A stretch of 64,000 bases of DNA, taken from NCBI GenBank assembly GCA_037349315.1, contig JBAIAC010000033.1, positions 25,314,001-25,378,000 on the forward strand. The letters run 5' to 3'. Below, in pieces: positions 23,927 through 35,832 of this stretch (positions are counted from its first letter, which is position 1; every line of letters begins with the position of its first letter). The notes under the pieces were generated by a model. That model was not told where the DNA came from. It worked only from the letters and a program-made list of their open reading frames with translations, and did not search any database. The stretch is from Chelydra serpentina. Taxonomy: Eukaryota > Chordata > Testudines > Chelydridae. The position numbers were made by a program, and so were the translations under genes.

Positions 23927-26900
23927 ATTCATCCCCGGCTCTCTCCTGCAGGGCTAGTTACAGGCCTGTTCTGCTGGGCTGCTACTCCCTGGTTCGGATT
24001 CTCTAGAGGGGACAGTTGTGCCTATTTCTTAGCAACTCATTTATCAGTTTCTCACTGGGTGCCTCTCCTGGTCGCTGGCGAGGAGGTGGAGCCCTCTTTT
24101 CCTCCCCGTGTGTCTTTGTGCAGAGAGACAAAGGGTCCCAGTGGCCCCCGGGTTACATGGACATGGCAGAAAGGTGTTGGATTTGACCTGCTGTGCTGAG
24201 CTGCGCTCCCCAGTCCTCTTGCTCTTTTAATGCAGAGGTCTGGGTTGATGGGTTGGGGATGGCAGGGGACGGGGGCGGGTCGTACAGTTTAATCATACTG
24301 TGATCCTTTACTTGGCCTTTGCTGAAATCAACCCCGTCCACTCCCAGCCAACACACACACACATCCCTGTGGCATCTGCGGGAACCAGAAACGAGCCAGC
24401 TCAGAGGCAAACGCTGATGGGAGAGACCACGGCAGGGAGAGCAGGCGCAAGTGAACTACCACTCGCTCACAAACCCTCCGGCGAGCATAAGTTAGGTAAC
24501 CCCATCCAGCTTTGCCTGGGCTAGGTGCCTTTCATACAAACTCCACCCAAAGGGGTGACTGACCCAAGACACTGGACAGCCTAAGGGGCGTGGGACGGAA
24601 AACAGCTGGGGAAGACTGTTTGGAGGCCAAACAAGCCTAAGGCCAACAGAGGAGAAGGGGGGCAGGACTCAGAGGCCTCGAGCAAGGAGATGTTTGGAGC
24701 AGAGATTTCCCATAAGTGGGGCAGCCGATGAGGCAGAGAAATGCAGTTCCAACCAGATGGCAGGAGCTGCACAGGAGAAGGTGCTTGAAACACGGGACAG
24801 AAAGAGGCCAGTGCTAGATAAGCAGAGGGAGCAGAGCAGAGAGCAATGAGGTCTGGGCAGGTGGATGGGGAAGTCCACTGAGAAATCGTATGCAGGTGAA
24901 CAAGGGCACCGCACAGCCCGCTAAGCTCCTGGGGATGCTTAGTACCCCCTACTGGCTATTGCTAGTAAGGCCAACCCTCCAGGGATTTCTTCTTGAGGTT
25001 TCCATCTGCCCATGGCTTGGTGCAGGCCGCATTCCGAGAGGGAGAAGTACAGGAGAGGAAGGAACAGAAAGCCTAGTAGATCTCACCTGTCCACAGGGCA
25101 GTGGACATGACTAAGATTCAAGCTTTGGTCACCTCACCTCTCTCAGAACCTACCTCGCTGCAATTACCAGCAGCTCCAGGAAATTTGCTCAGAGACCCTC
25201 CTGAAAACCTGCCTGTACCTGTGCTGAGTTACCGATTGACTTAGTGCTTTTGTGTATGAAATGTGAAGGTGAACAGGGAAGTTTCAGTGTGTATAGGGGC
25301 CTGTGATCCCTGGTTTGAAGCCAGGAGTTATGCAAGCGTCTCCCATGTACAAGTGGGCTGATGCTTCTTAATACAGACCTGCAGCACCCGGGGCTCTTCC
25401 AGTTCTGCCCCCACCCATCTTTGCCAATGCATCTCAATCCTGACCCACAGCTGCCCCTAATACTCCAGTCCTGGCTCTCCATCCAGCTCTGCTGATTCCC
25501 CTTGCATGCAGAACACCCTGCCTTACCAGTCCTGGGCTCACCATGCACAACTTGGCCAGTGCCCCTCAGCTCTGATCTCCAGCTCTGCTGCTTTTCCAGG
25601 CTTGGACCTCCCCTTAGAAGCCTGCCAGTCATCCCAGTGGCTTTGTGATCAGAACAAATGTCCACCGAAGACACGAGACCCAAACAATCTATTAGACTGG
25701 CTGCCTGCCCCGGCACTGGTGTTGAACCGAAGTCATGGGAGGCGAAAGGCCAGGACATCAGACTACGGTGGCAAGCAGCCTCCAGTGCTTCTTTCTGTCC
25801 CTTTTGCTCATAAGAAGCAATGCAAACAACCCCACAAGAATCAGAGAAACAGGCCCCACAGCATATGGGAACCTCATTTGTATGCAGGCCGACAGGGCCG
25901 GGGCAGCCAGGAAGCCCATTACCTCCATGCATGGTTTTAACACAGCCATGTATGACGGTCTCGGGGGAGGAGAATGAGCCAAACATAACATCACCATAAA
26001 ATGCTGCAGCTCTCCATGCAGAGAGGTCAGTGCGCAGGCCCCAGGGGGAGACACTCATATCGGAGAGGGGCTCACTTGAACAGTGTTTAAGCCACTAATG
26101 GATGGCAGCTAAAGCACTAGAAATAAACAAGTAGGGGGAGAGATCATGGCAGCAGGTTGGGAGGGGAGATTTCTCCAGCTCTGTGCGGGTCTCATGGGTG
26201 TGGGGTAGATGAGGAGAACAAAAGTGCCATCCCCAACTCACCTTTCCTCCCACCCAACTGCTTCTCCATGGCTAATTGGCCATGATCCCAGCTCGCCTCC
26301 TGGGACCTTGTTTCCTGATGAAGTCACTGGTATCTTTGTGCGCTCTTGCCGTCTACTGGATAGCGTGAGAACTGGTTCCTAGGCATGTCATAACCCTCCG
26401 CAGGTGCTAGTACCTAATCTCTGTAGCGCTGCTGATAGCAAGTGTTTTAGGAGCAGCGGTTCTATCCCTGCTACCGTTGGAAGGTTCCAATGGGCATCAT
26501 AGTAACGGCTGTGCCAGTCATAGGCATCTGACCCTTTTGCCGAAGCATTGCAGGACCTTTCCTTGGAGTGAGGGTATTGCCACTGGAGAGTGGGGGGTTT
26601 ACTGTTCTCAGTAAGTTCCCCTTGTTCTGGAGGAGGCTAACTCTCTGCGATGTGCACTTGTAGGAGCTGGCCTTTAACATAGAGCAATCTGTGCAACAGT
26701 AAATATCCTCTCAGATGCACGTCTCACTCTGAACTCCAGCAAAGAGGCACACTTCACCCCGCTAGAGAGAGCCCATGAGCTGAACAGCCTGCAGCAGTGG
26801 CATCATGCAGCCAATTCTAGACAACTCTTTCTAGACCTTCTGAGGTGCCATCCTTCCTCAAGTCCTTCCTAGGGAGTCCAGACAACTAGTGTTGGATTCC

Positions 26901-27737
26901 AAATAGGAAGCAGCTAGCAATCTACCAGGGTAACAGCTTCACCATCCACACCAAGTTCGGGCATCACAGCCACCCTGAGATGCAGACCTTTAGGAGAGCA
27001 GAAACACTGAAAACAAAACCAAGGAGGCCGCTACTTGAAGACATTCAGAATGCTGCCGGCAGTGCTGACACCCCACCCCGACAGTGACCAGAGAAAACAC
27101 AGGAAGCCGCAAGCACACGTGGGACAGCCACCTTGCAGCCAAACAGGCCCCTACAGAAGGAAATGTTCTGAGACCAAGGAGTGGCCATGAGATCACAAAG
27201 CCAGAGCGTGAGTAGCTACTGACGGATGTCCAATAAGCAGCTCCCATTTTAACTAGACTATCACTTAACTCAGAACAGGTCTAGATGATACAATGCACCA
27301 GATGGCAGCACCTTGCCCATCCTACATCTTCCACCATGGTTCCTGCTGGTGGAGCTGCTCCAGAGCGAGTGTAAGTCTAGTGTAGACAAGGCTACTGAAT
27401 CAGCAGAACCCAATTTACATCCCAAGCCAGATCAGCACCTGCTACCAAGGAGGGGTGCTTCAAGCAAACATAGCTCGCGCGCAACAACCAGACATGAAAT
27501 TCCCCTTGAAAAGGAATGGTTTCAATGAAGGGAAATAACATTTAGCAAAGTCCAAGGCCCTGCTGCCAATTCATCATTTTATCAGCCTTGCAATATTTGA
27601 GGTTTCTGTTCAAGCCCCAGCTGCTAGGATCAAGGCATGAGAATCTCAGCGCCCATCCAAAGAAAAACGGGGTTCCAGTTCTCACGATGGCAGAGAAACG
27701 TTTGAAAACGTGATGCAAACTCAACCCTAAAGGCTCG

Positions 27738-27812
27738 AGGTCCAGATCCCCAAAGGGATGTAAGCACCCACTGAAATCAATGAGAGTTAAATACCTTTGA
27801 GGAGTGGGGCCC
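27738..27812. mobile_element. Short palindromic MITE-like element
   Basis: AGGTCCAGATCCCCAAAGGG at the left mirrors ACCTTTGAGGAGTGGGGCCC at the right, around CCCACTGAAATCAATGAGAG. A small, old, non-coding foldback element; no target duplication was clear. Confidence 0.5.
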
Positions 27813-28104
27813 AAAAGGCAAAGAAGAACCCTACAGTTATTATTTTAAATCTCATGCTTTTTAAGCCAATCTCCGATGACTGGAGGCCCGACTCCTGATT
27901 TTTGAATGCTTGGGTTGGTGATACTGGTCCCTCCTTAGGCTTCCTTAGCAGGTGCTGTTGGACTGTGCAGTGGAGACGTAGTGAGGGACAACCATCCTGG
28001 AAAAGGTGGATTGAACACTCCACCCTGACAGAGGCCCAGCAGAGTCCACTCAAATCCCAGTGAAATCTGCACCAAGGACCCCCAGACAAAGTTCTTCTGG
28101 GACC

Positions 28105-28695
28105 GCTTTAGAGTCTCACCAAAGGCTTGTTGTAAGCAAGGCACAAGAAGTAATTCTTCCGCACTACTCCGCGCTGATTAGGCCTCAGCTGGAGTATTGT
28201 GTCCAGTTCTGGGCGCCGCATTTCAAGAAAGATGTGGACAAATTGGAGAAAGTCCAGAGAAGAGCAATAAAAATGATTGAAGGTTTAGAAAACATGACCT
28301 ATGCGGGAAGATTGGAAAAACCGGGTTTGTTTAGTCTGGAGAAGAGAAGACGGAGAGGAACATGATAACAGTTTTCAAGTAAATAAAAGGTTGTTACAAG
28401 GAGGAGGGAGAAAAATTGTTCTCCTTAACCTCTAAGGATAGGACAAGAAGTAATGGGCTTAAATTGCAGCCGGGGGGGTTAGTTTGTGTATCAGGAAAAA
28501 TTTCCTAACTGTCAGGGTGATTAAACACTTAAATAAATTGCCCAAGGAGGTTGTGAAATCAACACCATTGGAGATTTTTAAGAGCAGGTTAGACAAACAC
28601 CTGTCAGGTATGGTCTAGATACTACTTAGTCCTGCCATGAGTGCAGGGGACTGGACTAGATGACCTCTCAAGGTCCCTTCCAGTCCTATGATTCC
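28105..28695 (+). mobile_element. CR1 LINE, C-terminal ORF2 plus 3' UTR
   Basis: Frame 28174-28365 encodes [20 protein letters not shown] followed by a VQRRA motif and GLFSLEKRR, the conserved end of the CR1 reverse transcriptase protein. The 3' UTR follows, with the same terminal sequence as 21561-21711. The copy is 5'-truncated, and the reading frame closes early (GT then stop at 28365), so it is dead. Confidence 0.92.
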
Positions 28696-31204
28696 TGAAC
28701 AGCTTTCTCCAGCCTTCAGCTTAAGACCATCCTCTGTTAAGGAGACCAGCTTTTGCTAGTCCATTTGGGAATTTACTCGAGAGGATTCTCTAGGCTTCCA
28801 GGGCCTGGTGACCAGTGGAGGGTTAGAAAGTTCCAGTTGGCAAAGATCATGTGTAAATTTCCTCTCTCGGCTCACAGATTGCCCCGGAACGAATGCCAGG
28901 CAGCCATGGGCAGCAGGCACAAATTTGGATTTACTTCTGTTGTGCAGCCCAAACAGCTGCTGAGGGCGTCAGTTATACAGACATGATGATACTGTCACAT
29001 TATTTATCATTTTTATTTCATTGCTTTCCAATGTTTGTAATACCCCGGAGCTCAGGAGCTTAAATAACAGCTCTCCCCATATCTCCAGTTGGCAAAGGTT
29101 CATTCTTTTCCCTCTGAGTTCCTAATAACCGTGATTTTAACCTGACTTCTTTTATTTTTCTCTTTCTGGGCTTCGGGATCATCAGTGGCAGATCTGAGAA
29201 GACATGGGTATTTGCTACATGCAGCAGGGGGAGCATATGAACACAAAACATTGTTTTTCTTCAGGTCCTACAGAAACATCAGCTGTCCTGTTTTTAATTT
29301 TGTAGTGACTTCTTTGATTGAGTTTAAAAAACAGATATTTATCATCATGAGAGAATTTCTCATCTGGTTAAAGTGGGTCAGATTTGGGGTTAGAATACCA
29401 CTTCAAGCATGATGTTGGGAATGAATCCAAGTACTCAGTTGGTACTGGTGACTATTTCATAACTGGTGACTATTCCCTTTGCGAATCTTGGTGGAGAGAC
29501 CCTGGGTTTCTCAAGTGTATTCTCTGTTTGGAATCACTCAGGCAGGTCCCTGCAAGGTCTCAGCATTTGAGCTGTTTTGATTAGGTACCTGGTCACATGG
29601 TACGTTTCCATTTCCCGTTTGGATGAGCATAACTCAGCACTGGATTTGTGGTGTGGACGCTCGCGGCTGCGAGTTCAGCGCGCCTTTGCGGAGAACTCTC
29701 TGGAATATTTGCCATTTCTCCAGGCCAGGCAGTCGTTCCAGTAACCCCATTGGCTGCATATTTCTGGGGAGCAAACCTGGCGTGGGTACAGACCAGTCAA
29801 AGGGGATTTATTTAAACACTGACGTGAATCTCAGCTGTATTTGTCTGGTTCTAGCCCCAATTACGGCAGAGCCCTGATTTGCTTTTCGTTTAACGTTTCC
29901 TTTTCTTTCGTGTGAATTTTCAAAACCCAGTGGCAAAATCCATCTGGTTTTGGAAATGTCTTGGCTCTTCCTGACTCATGGACTCTGTTACTGGGCTGAG
30001 CTCATGTCTCCGCCGGTCTCTGAGCCAAAAGCTTGTTCGTAGTGCTCTGTTACCAGTCTGTTTAAAATGGACGAGGTGAAAGGAGAAGTTCTTCCCCTGA
30101 CGCCCCCAGGCCTGGTGCACACAGGGGTGGTCGGCTTACTAGTGTGTGTGGGGAGGCTCTGAAAGGGTCCCAAAGGGTCTGAGTGGAACCAGCCCCCTGT
30201 CAGAGGGAGGGTCTGAGAGACTCCACTCTCCCCAAGAGAGAGATGGAGGGTAAATGCCACGAGCAAAACCAGGCCTGTCAGCCCCTCTCTGCGTGCGTCT
30301 CCCGGCAAGAGGCCTTTTCCGCGATGCAGTGGTGCAGAAAGTGAGAAGGTGGCTCCTGGGCAGGGCTTGGCACTTTCCACATGGCTGCAGCAATTGGTAT
30401 TTCAACTTAAATTCAAAGTCGGAGAGATTTCTGCTCTCAGGCCCTCTCCCGCCTCAGCCCACCCGCTTCTCTCCTCTCAGGCCCCTTTGCCATATCCCTT
30501 TCTCTTAGACCCTCTCCCCCTCTCAGCTCCCCTACCCTCTTTCACTCTCTTCCTCCTGCCCCCTGCATGTCTCAGGCCCCTCTTCTCTTCCCTGCCTCTC
30601 ACCAGCTCCTTCCTCTTGTCTCTCTGACCCTCACCTACTTTTTCCCCTTCTCTTCGTCCTCCTGGGCAGCAGTACTGTCCGAGTTCCCTGCTGCCCCCAA
30701 CGCTGTCTCTCATGGAGGAGTGCTAGGCAGCTGGGTTCTTGGCTGGCACTCCCTGTTCCTGCTGGGTGAGTTACAGACAGACAGACGTATCCACTGTGTG
30801 CTGTGGGAAACCGTTTGCCTCTTTAATATCTTCTTGTTTTCTTTCCAGGATAACAAGGGCACAAGTCAGGAGCTGTTAGGGTTCATTTCCATCTCGCTGC
30901 AGATCATCAGGCTGACACACTGGTTCTGTGCATGCCCTGGGGTTCTCCACTGTACAGGGGAGCTCAGGTGCTCTAGAGCGGCCCAGGGAGGTCAGGAGGG
31001 GGCCTCTGTGGGTCTGGGTGCTCTGTGGACATATGAGCCAGCCTATCTAGGGAGATCATTGCTCCGTGGAAAGACCTCAGAACGGACTGTGTTTAACAGA
31101 GCGTCTTTTGGAAACGCTTCTGGGGAGAGGCTGCCACAGAAAACAGTGAGGGACTGGAAGCTGATTATCTATGCAATTACATGGCCCCACTGAAAGGTAG
31201 CACC
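28696..31204. other. Intergenic, no gene recognised
   Basis: It contains only the polypyrimidine tract at 30425-30660. No exon was recognised. Confidence 0.55.
30425..30660 (+). repeat. Polypyrimidine tract
   Basis: About 235 bases are dominated by C and T (CTCTCCCGCC, CTTCTCTCCTCTC and similar), with few purines. No unit repeats exactly. Confidence 0.7.
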
Positions 31205-31212
31205 ACGCATGG

Positions 31213-31428
31213 CAGTGGCATAGCCAGGTTTAGAGAACGGGGAGTGGAGCTAAAAAAAGGCGCCGGGAGCAAAAAGCGTTGGGAGCAAAAAAAGGCGCCG
31301 GGAGCAAAAAAAAAAGCTCCGCTCCGGCTGCAGTGCAGGAGCAAAAGGCGTCGGAGCACCAAAAAGGCGCCGCTTCTGCTCAGTGGGGGAGCGGCCGCTC
31401 CCCCTGCTCCCCCCCGTCTACGCTACTG
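31213..31428 (+). mobile_element. hAT-type MITE with purine-rich, repeated interior
   Basis: The element starts CAGTGGCATAGCCAGG and ends CGTCTACGCTACTG, imperfect inverted repeats. It is flanked by an exact 8-bp duplication ACGCATGG (31205-31212, 31429-31436). The interior repeats the motif GGAGCAAAAAAAGGCGCC with variations and contains GGGGGAGCGGCCGCTCCCCC, a strong hairpin. Non-coding. Confidence 0.85.
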
Positions 31429-31454
31429 ACGCATGGGTGAGCTTATTCTGACTC

Positions 31455-31596
31455 TGCTCCTCTGCGGCAGGGCAGCATTGTTACCCCTGCTTTTGAGTGA
31501 AACTGAGGCGTAGAGAGGGGAAGTGACCTGCCCAAGGAGAGCTGGGAACAGAACCCAGGTGGCCTGACTCTCAAGGCCCTCGTCACTGCCTCTCTC
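31455..31596 (-). mobile_element. MIR / CORE-SINE relic, minus strand
   Basis: GAAACTGAGGCGTAGAGAGG, AAGTGACCTGCCCAAGG and ACAGAACCCAGGTGGCCTGA are MIR reverse-complement text. It lies 26 bp from the hAT-type MITE ending at 31428. Confidence 0.85.
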
Positions 31597-32024
31597 AACA
31601 TGCTCACCCTCCGGATGAGCAGGCAAGCCAAGAGAGGTGCTAGATGTTAACACTTCTGAGGTATTCCCCAGGGCCAGCTGATCTCAAAGGCTCCAGGAGG
31701 GGGAAAAGTAAACGTAGCTATCAGTGGGGAGGAGGGGGACATAAAAATGTGTGCGGTGAGGAGCTGAAAGCAAAATGCTGTCCTCTGCCATCCCGGTATT
31801 GTTCATAGGTGGGAGATGTGCAGAGCCAACAAGTGGATCTTTGATCTGTTAGTGGCATGAGCAGGAATATCATTGAGAGAGAATCAGCAAAGAAGGTGAG
31901 CCCTGCAGCAGTGTGAAGCAGAGTCATCTGTCCGTCTGTCTGTCTAGGGGTTTTCCATAGCACCCATCGCCTTAGTGTGCCTGAGCTGCACAGATATGTT
32001 AGATCAGCATAGCAGGGTTCTGGA

Positions 32025-32190
32025 CAGGGCCGGCTCCAGGCACCAGACGGCCAAGTGTGTGCCTGGGCGGTGCCCCGTAGGGGGCGGCAGTCAGGGGATT
32101 CTGGGGCAGCATTTTTTTTTTTTGCTTCGGCACTTCGGCGGCGGCCATTTTTTGTGTGCTTGGGGCGGCCGAAAAGCTGGACCCGCCCTG
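32025..32190 (+). mobile_element. hAT-type MITE with CAGGGC termini
   Basis: The left end CAGGGCCGGCTCCAGG and right end AGCTGGACCCGCCCTG are imperfect inverted repeats. The flanking 8-bp duplication GTTCTGGA is exact (32017-32024, 32191-32198). The interior has a T12 run and repeated GGCGGC/TTCGGC motifs. Non-coding; hAT by target-site length and termini. Confidence 0.85.
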
Positions 32191-32269
32191 GTTCTGGAAG
32201 GACTTCATGAATTCTTCTGCTCTCCTCCTTTTCCTGCTTGTAGGAGGCCCTGCTTGGGGAATAGGTTTT

Positions 32270-32720
32270 AAGAGAGGAAATGCTTTGTCCAAGAACAAGC
32301 TTTGCATTTTGCCCTGAAGTTAGGCAGATCCTGGAACAGCCTAATCTTCTCAGGAAGTTCATTTCCCAGCCGAACCTCCTTGACCGATAACATTTTGCCT
32401 CCATCTCTCACACACTTGGCCCGAGGCTTTGTCAGCGGCATTGCCCCCGAGGAGCACAGCTGTCTTAGTGGGTCAGAGATGGAGATGCAGTAGCTAATTT
32501 AGCTGGATCCTGAGTTGTTGATGGTTTTGAGTCTCAAGAGCAACGCCTTGAACCGGCAATGGCTGGGAGCCAGCGGAGAGTGTGAAGCAGAGGAGTGATG
32601 TGCTCCCGGAGACACGTCCCACTTTGCGGATGGGTTCAGGGGTTGCTGCTTTCTACATAAGCTGCTGCCTCTGAGTTGCTTCCAACATCAGCCCCAAAGA
32701 CAGTGTTTTACAGCAACCCA
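32270..32720. repeat. Possible ancient dispersed repeat
   Basis: GAGCAACGCCTTGAACCGGC, GGGAGCCAGCGGAGAGTGTG and GTGATGTGCTCCCGGAGACA recall a widespread non-coding repeat of reptile genomes that I cannot name. Boundaries are uncertain; a younger CR1 sits just downstream at 32987. Confidence 0.35.
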
Positions 32721-32986
32721 GCCTGAAGGTGCTGAACATGTGAATCATTGTAGCCAGATCCTCCTTCATGAGGAAGGGGCAACATTTTCTCACTAGCTGG
32801 GCTTGGAAATAGGCATTTTTCAGCGTTGATGCTACCTAATCATTTAGTCTCAGTGATGAGTCTAACAGGACTTGGAGGCTTTGCCCTGCATGGATGAACA
32901 GAAGGATGGGGGGGTGGGGATGAATGTCTTTGATGGGAGGGAGCTCTTGAAAATGTTTCCCTCTTGAGCAGTCTGAGCATTGAGAT

Positions 32987-33480
32987 GTGAACAAAGAATG
33001 GCCATACTGGGTCAGACCAAAGATCCATCTAGCCCAGTATCCTGTCTTCCAACAGTGGCCAATGCCAGGTGCCCCAGAAGGAATGAAAGAACAGGTAATG
33101 ACCAAGTGATCCATCCCATCACCCATTCCCAGCTTCTGGCAAACGGAGGCTAGGGACACCATCCCTATCCATCTTGGCTAATAGCCACTGATGGATCTAT
33201 CCTCCATGAGCTTATCTAGTTCTTTTTTGAACCCTGTTATAGACTTGACCTTCACCACATCCTCTGGCAAGGAGTTCCACAGGTTGACTGTGCATTGTGT
33301 GAAAAAAATACTTCCTTTTGTTTGTTTTAAACCTGCTGCCTATTAATTTCATTTGACAACCCCTAGTTCTTGTGTTATGAGAAGGAGTAAATAACACTTC
33401 CCTATTTACTTTCTCCACACCCGTCATGATTGTATAGACCTCTATCATATCCCCCCTTAGTCATCTCTTTTCCAAGCCTC
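32987..33480 (-). mobile_element. CR1 LINE fragment, minus strand
   Basis: The plus-strand text AGAATGGCCATACTGGGTCA, CTAATAGCCACTGATGG and AAACCTGCTGCCTATTAATT is the reverse complement of the 3' half of reptilian CR1. It ends near CATCTCTTTTCCAAGCCTC. Relatively well preserved, non-coding. Confidence 0.88.
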
Positions 33481-34719
33481 TGTCTGTTGCCACAAGGAGA
33501 TGGTCTTTGAGCACCACCCAGGACTGTCTTTGTGCAGTGCCCTGGTCTGAGGCTGCACTGTGAACCATCTAGGATGCTGGCGTAGGTCATTTGCTGTTGG
33601 GGCTGAGCTGTCATTGCTTCCTGTGTGATTCAGTCTAGGAGTGGAGAGCTGGAGACGGCTGTGAGGTTGGAATGGCTTTCTGCATCCAGGGCTGGCTTTC
33701 CGAGGATTGGGCAGGCTAGTGTGCGTTTCAGTAATGTTGGCAGGGTTGCGTATTTGAAAGAGGCACCAATTGTTAGCAGTGGGCACAGTTGTTTGCTGCT
33801 TCCACCAGCCAGGAGGGGCTCAGAGACCCGCTCAGAGACCCAATATGCCAGATCTGTCAGAAGCAATAATCTCGTGGACATTTGGCCAAGGAGCTGGAAC
33901 TCTTTGAGTTGTTCCCCTGGAAACAGGGCCTCCTGTGTGCTACCAAGCCCATCCTACACCCCAAGAGCCAGATCTGTAGGACAGTTGGAGAGCCCTGAAT
34001 TTATAAGGGTCACGGCGAGCTGGAGTCAGTATGCAGAGTCCTGCCTAGATGACACCGCTGATTAGAGTTGATAATGGAATTATTTCCTCCTCCACAACAA
34101 TATCCAGGATGGTGGCCACTAGCCCAACCCCACCGGGAACCAAGAACTGCCTCAAAGCCCTATTCTAATAGTGTACTAGGTTCTCAAAGCCCTAATTAAC
34201 TAACTATGAAGCCTCCCCCCCCCACCCCCGTGAATTTGGTAGGTTAGTTTCACAGCTCCCAGCTTTCAAATCTGCTGCTGTGGGCCACCAGCCACCTGTC
34301 TGCCATGCCATGGCTTTTCACGATCCAGTGTGAGGGAGCACAGGCCTCAGATAGGGGTCTCCATCCAGTGCTCACACTGTGGCCACCACCCAGCAGCTCA
34401 TCTGAACCAGTGGAGAATGGGGCCAGTGAAGCTCTAGCTGGCAAAGAGCCCCTCCGTGAAGCTCCTGGTTGGGGCAGACATCCAGCCCCACTGATTGGCA
34501 ACGACACTCTACTTAAACTGGAAAGAGACACAGCAAGTTGTCTGAGCAACTAGGTGAATCCCTGGCTGGCTATTGCTATAGACCTGGCCTACTTGCCTGA
34601 CTCCTGAGCCCTACTTCCCAGCCTGTTCCTGGTCCCTGCTCTGGTCACATACCCGTACTGAGCACGCACACCCCACCGGACTCTTATCCCCCCTCACAAA
34701 CCCACATTACATTTATCCC

Positions 34720-34925
34720 CCATTGCATGTGCACGTTGCTTCAGCCCTTACACACACCTCCAATGCATCTTCACACACCTTCACCCCTGCACCACCAACT
34801 CATACGCACCCTTTTAGTCCTTACACCCCCCCAATGCATCGTCACCCCTCTACAGCTCCCCTTTCCCCATGCAGACAGCCTCACAGGCGCACATCCCAGA
34901 CCCTCCGCCACTCACTCACCTCGTA
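34720..34925 (+). repeat. C/A-rich low-complexity stretch
   Basis: Repeated CACAC, CACCCC and CCCCAC motifs dominate (for example CACACACCTCCAATGCATC and CACACACCTTCACCCC). It looks like a decayed simple repeat rather than a gene. Confidence 0.6.
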
Positions 34926-35782
34926 CACTCTCCTTGTAAGGTCTAAAATAAACTCCATCTGGAACATGTTCAAAGGCTAATGTGCATCCTCTCTTAATTA
35001 TTGATTTGTTTATTACAGACACTTTGGCAGGACACTCACTGCAGCTTGTATGCCAAACTCCTGCCTCCGATTCCCCTCTATGTGCACAAGGGATCGAGAG
35101 GAGGTTTAGCTGTTGGTGAGGAGGGGGAGGCACAGGACGGTCACAGATTGCTGGCCTGTCCCCAGTGGTGCCTCTCTGTCCCCACTAGAGCACTGGTGAG
35201 CTGCTGTGGTGCAAAGGTTAATCATCATTATCCAGTATGGTGTGAATTCCTCACTGTTTCCTGGAGAAGCAACAGCAGCTCCCCTGTTGTCTCCCATCAG
35301 CTCCCCTGCGACATGTTCAATGGAAGGAGCCCCCTGGGTTTTGGGGCTCCTCGGTGGTGGCCCCCTTCGCCCGTAACTAACAGTGTCACCTCTCAGTGTG
35401 TAAAGTAGAGTCTCCGGGAGCTGGCATGGTGGATCAAAACACAATTATGCCATTGAGTACCGAGGCTGCTGTCATCTCTGTGCAGGGAGAGATTAGTTCC
35501 TACACATTAGCGTGATGGTTAACGACTCTGCAAAGCCGCTATTGAGAAACACTGGCGGTGGCACCTTGAGATGTGCGTGCACACACACAGCCCTGCCTCT
35601 ACCAGGGCTGTTATTAGCTCATCACTTTCCGCTCCAAGAGCTCAGACTTTCAGATAATGCAGGGGAGGCATCAAAATAGGAAAATAGAGACTCAATCAGC
35701 CACTGGGGGGATTCTTCGTTCAGTATGTTTTCTCCAGCCCGGGATGATGTAGCTGTTTCTTATCAGGCTCCCAGGAGCTGCC

Positions 35783-35832
35783 ATGCAAGGTCAGACCAAT
35801 AGTTCATCCAGTCTGGTACCCCATCCCCCACT
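35783..35832 (-). mobile_element. Short CR1 3'-end relic
   Basis: CAAGGTCAGACCAATAGTTC followed by CATCCAGTCTGGTACCCC resembles the CR1 minus-strand start seen at 32987. Only about 50 bases are recognisable. Confidence 0.5.

Larger units (their letters stand above)
21712..28104. other. Intergenic, no gene recognised
   Basis: The stretch contains the CTCF-like motif at 23908, a poly-C run (23349-23360) and the palindromic element at 27738. A 289-codon open frame on the minus strand (26058-25189) has no recognisable domain. Confidence 0.55.

Noticed and set aside
25189..26058. 289-codon open frame on the minus strand
   Set aside because: No recognisable domain or homology and no splice sites or promoter noted; length alone is weak evidence in GC-moderate vertebrate DNA.
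31721..32404. 227-codon open frame on the minus strand
   Set aside because: It crosses the MITE at 32025-32190 and has no conserved motif.
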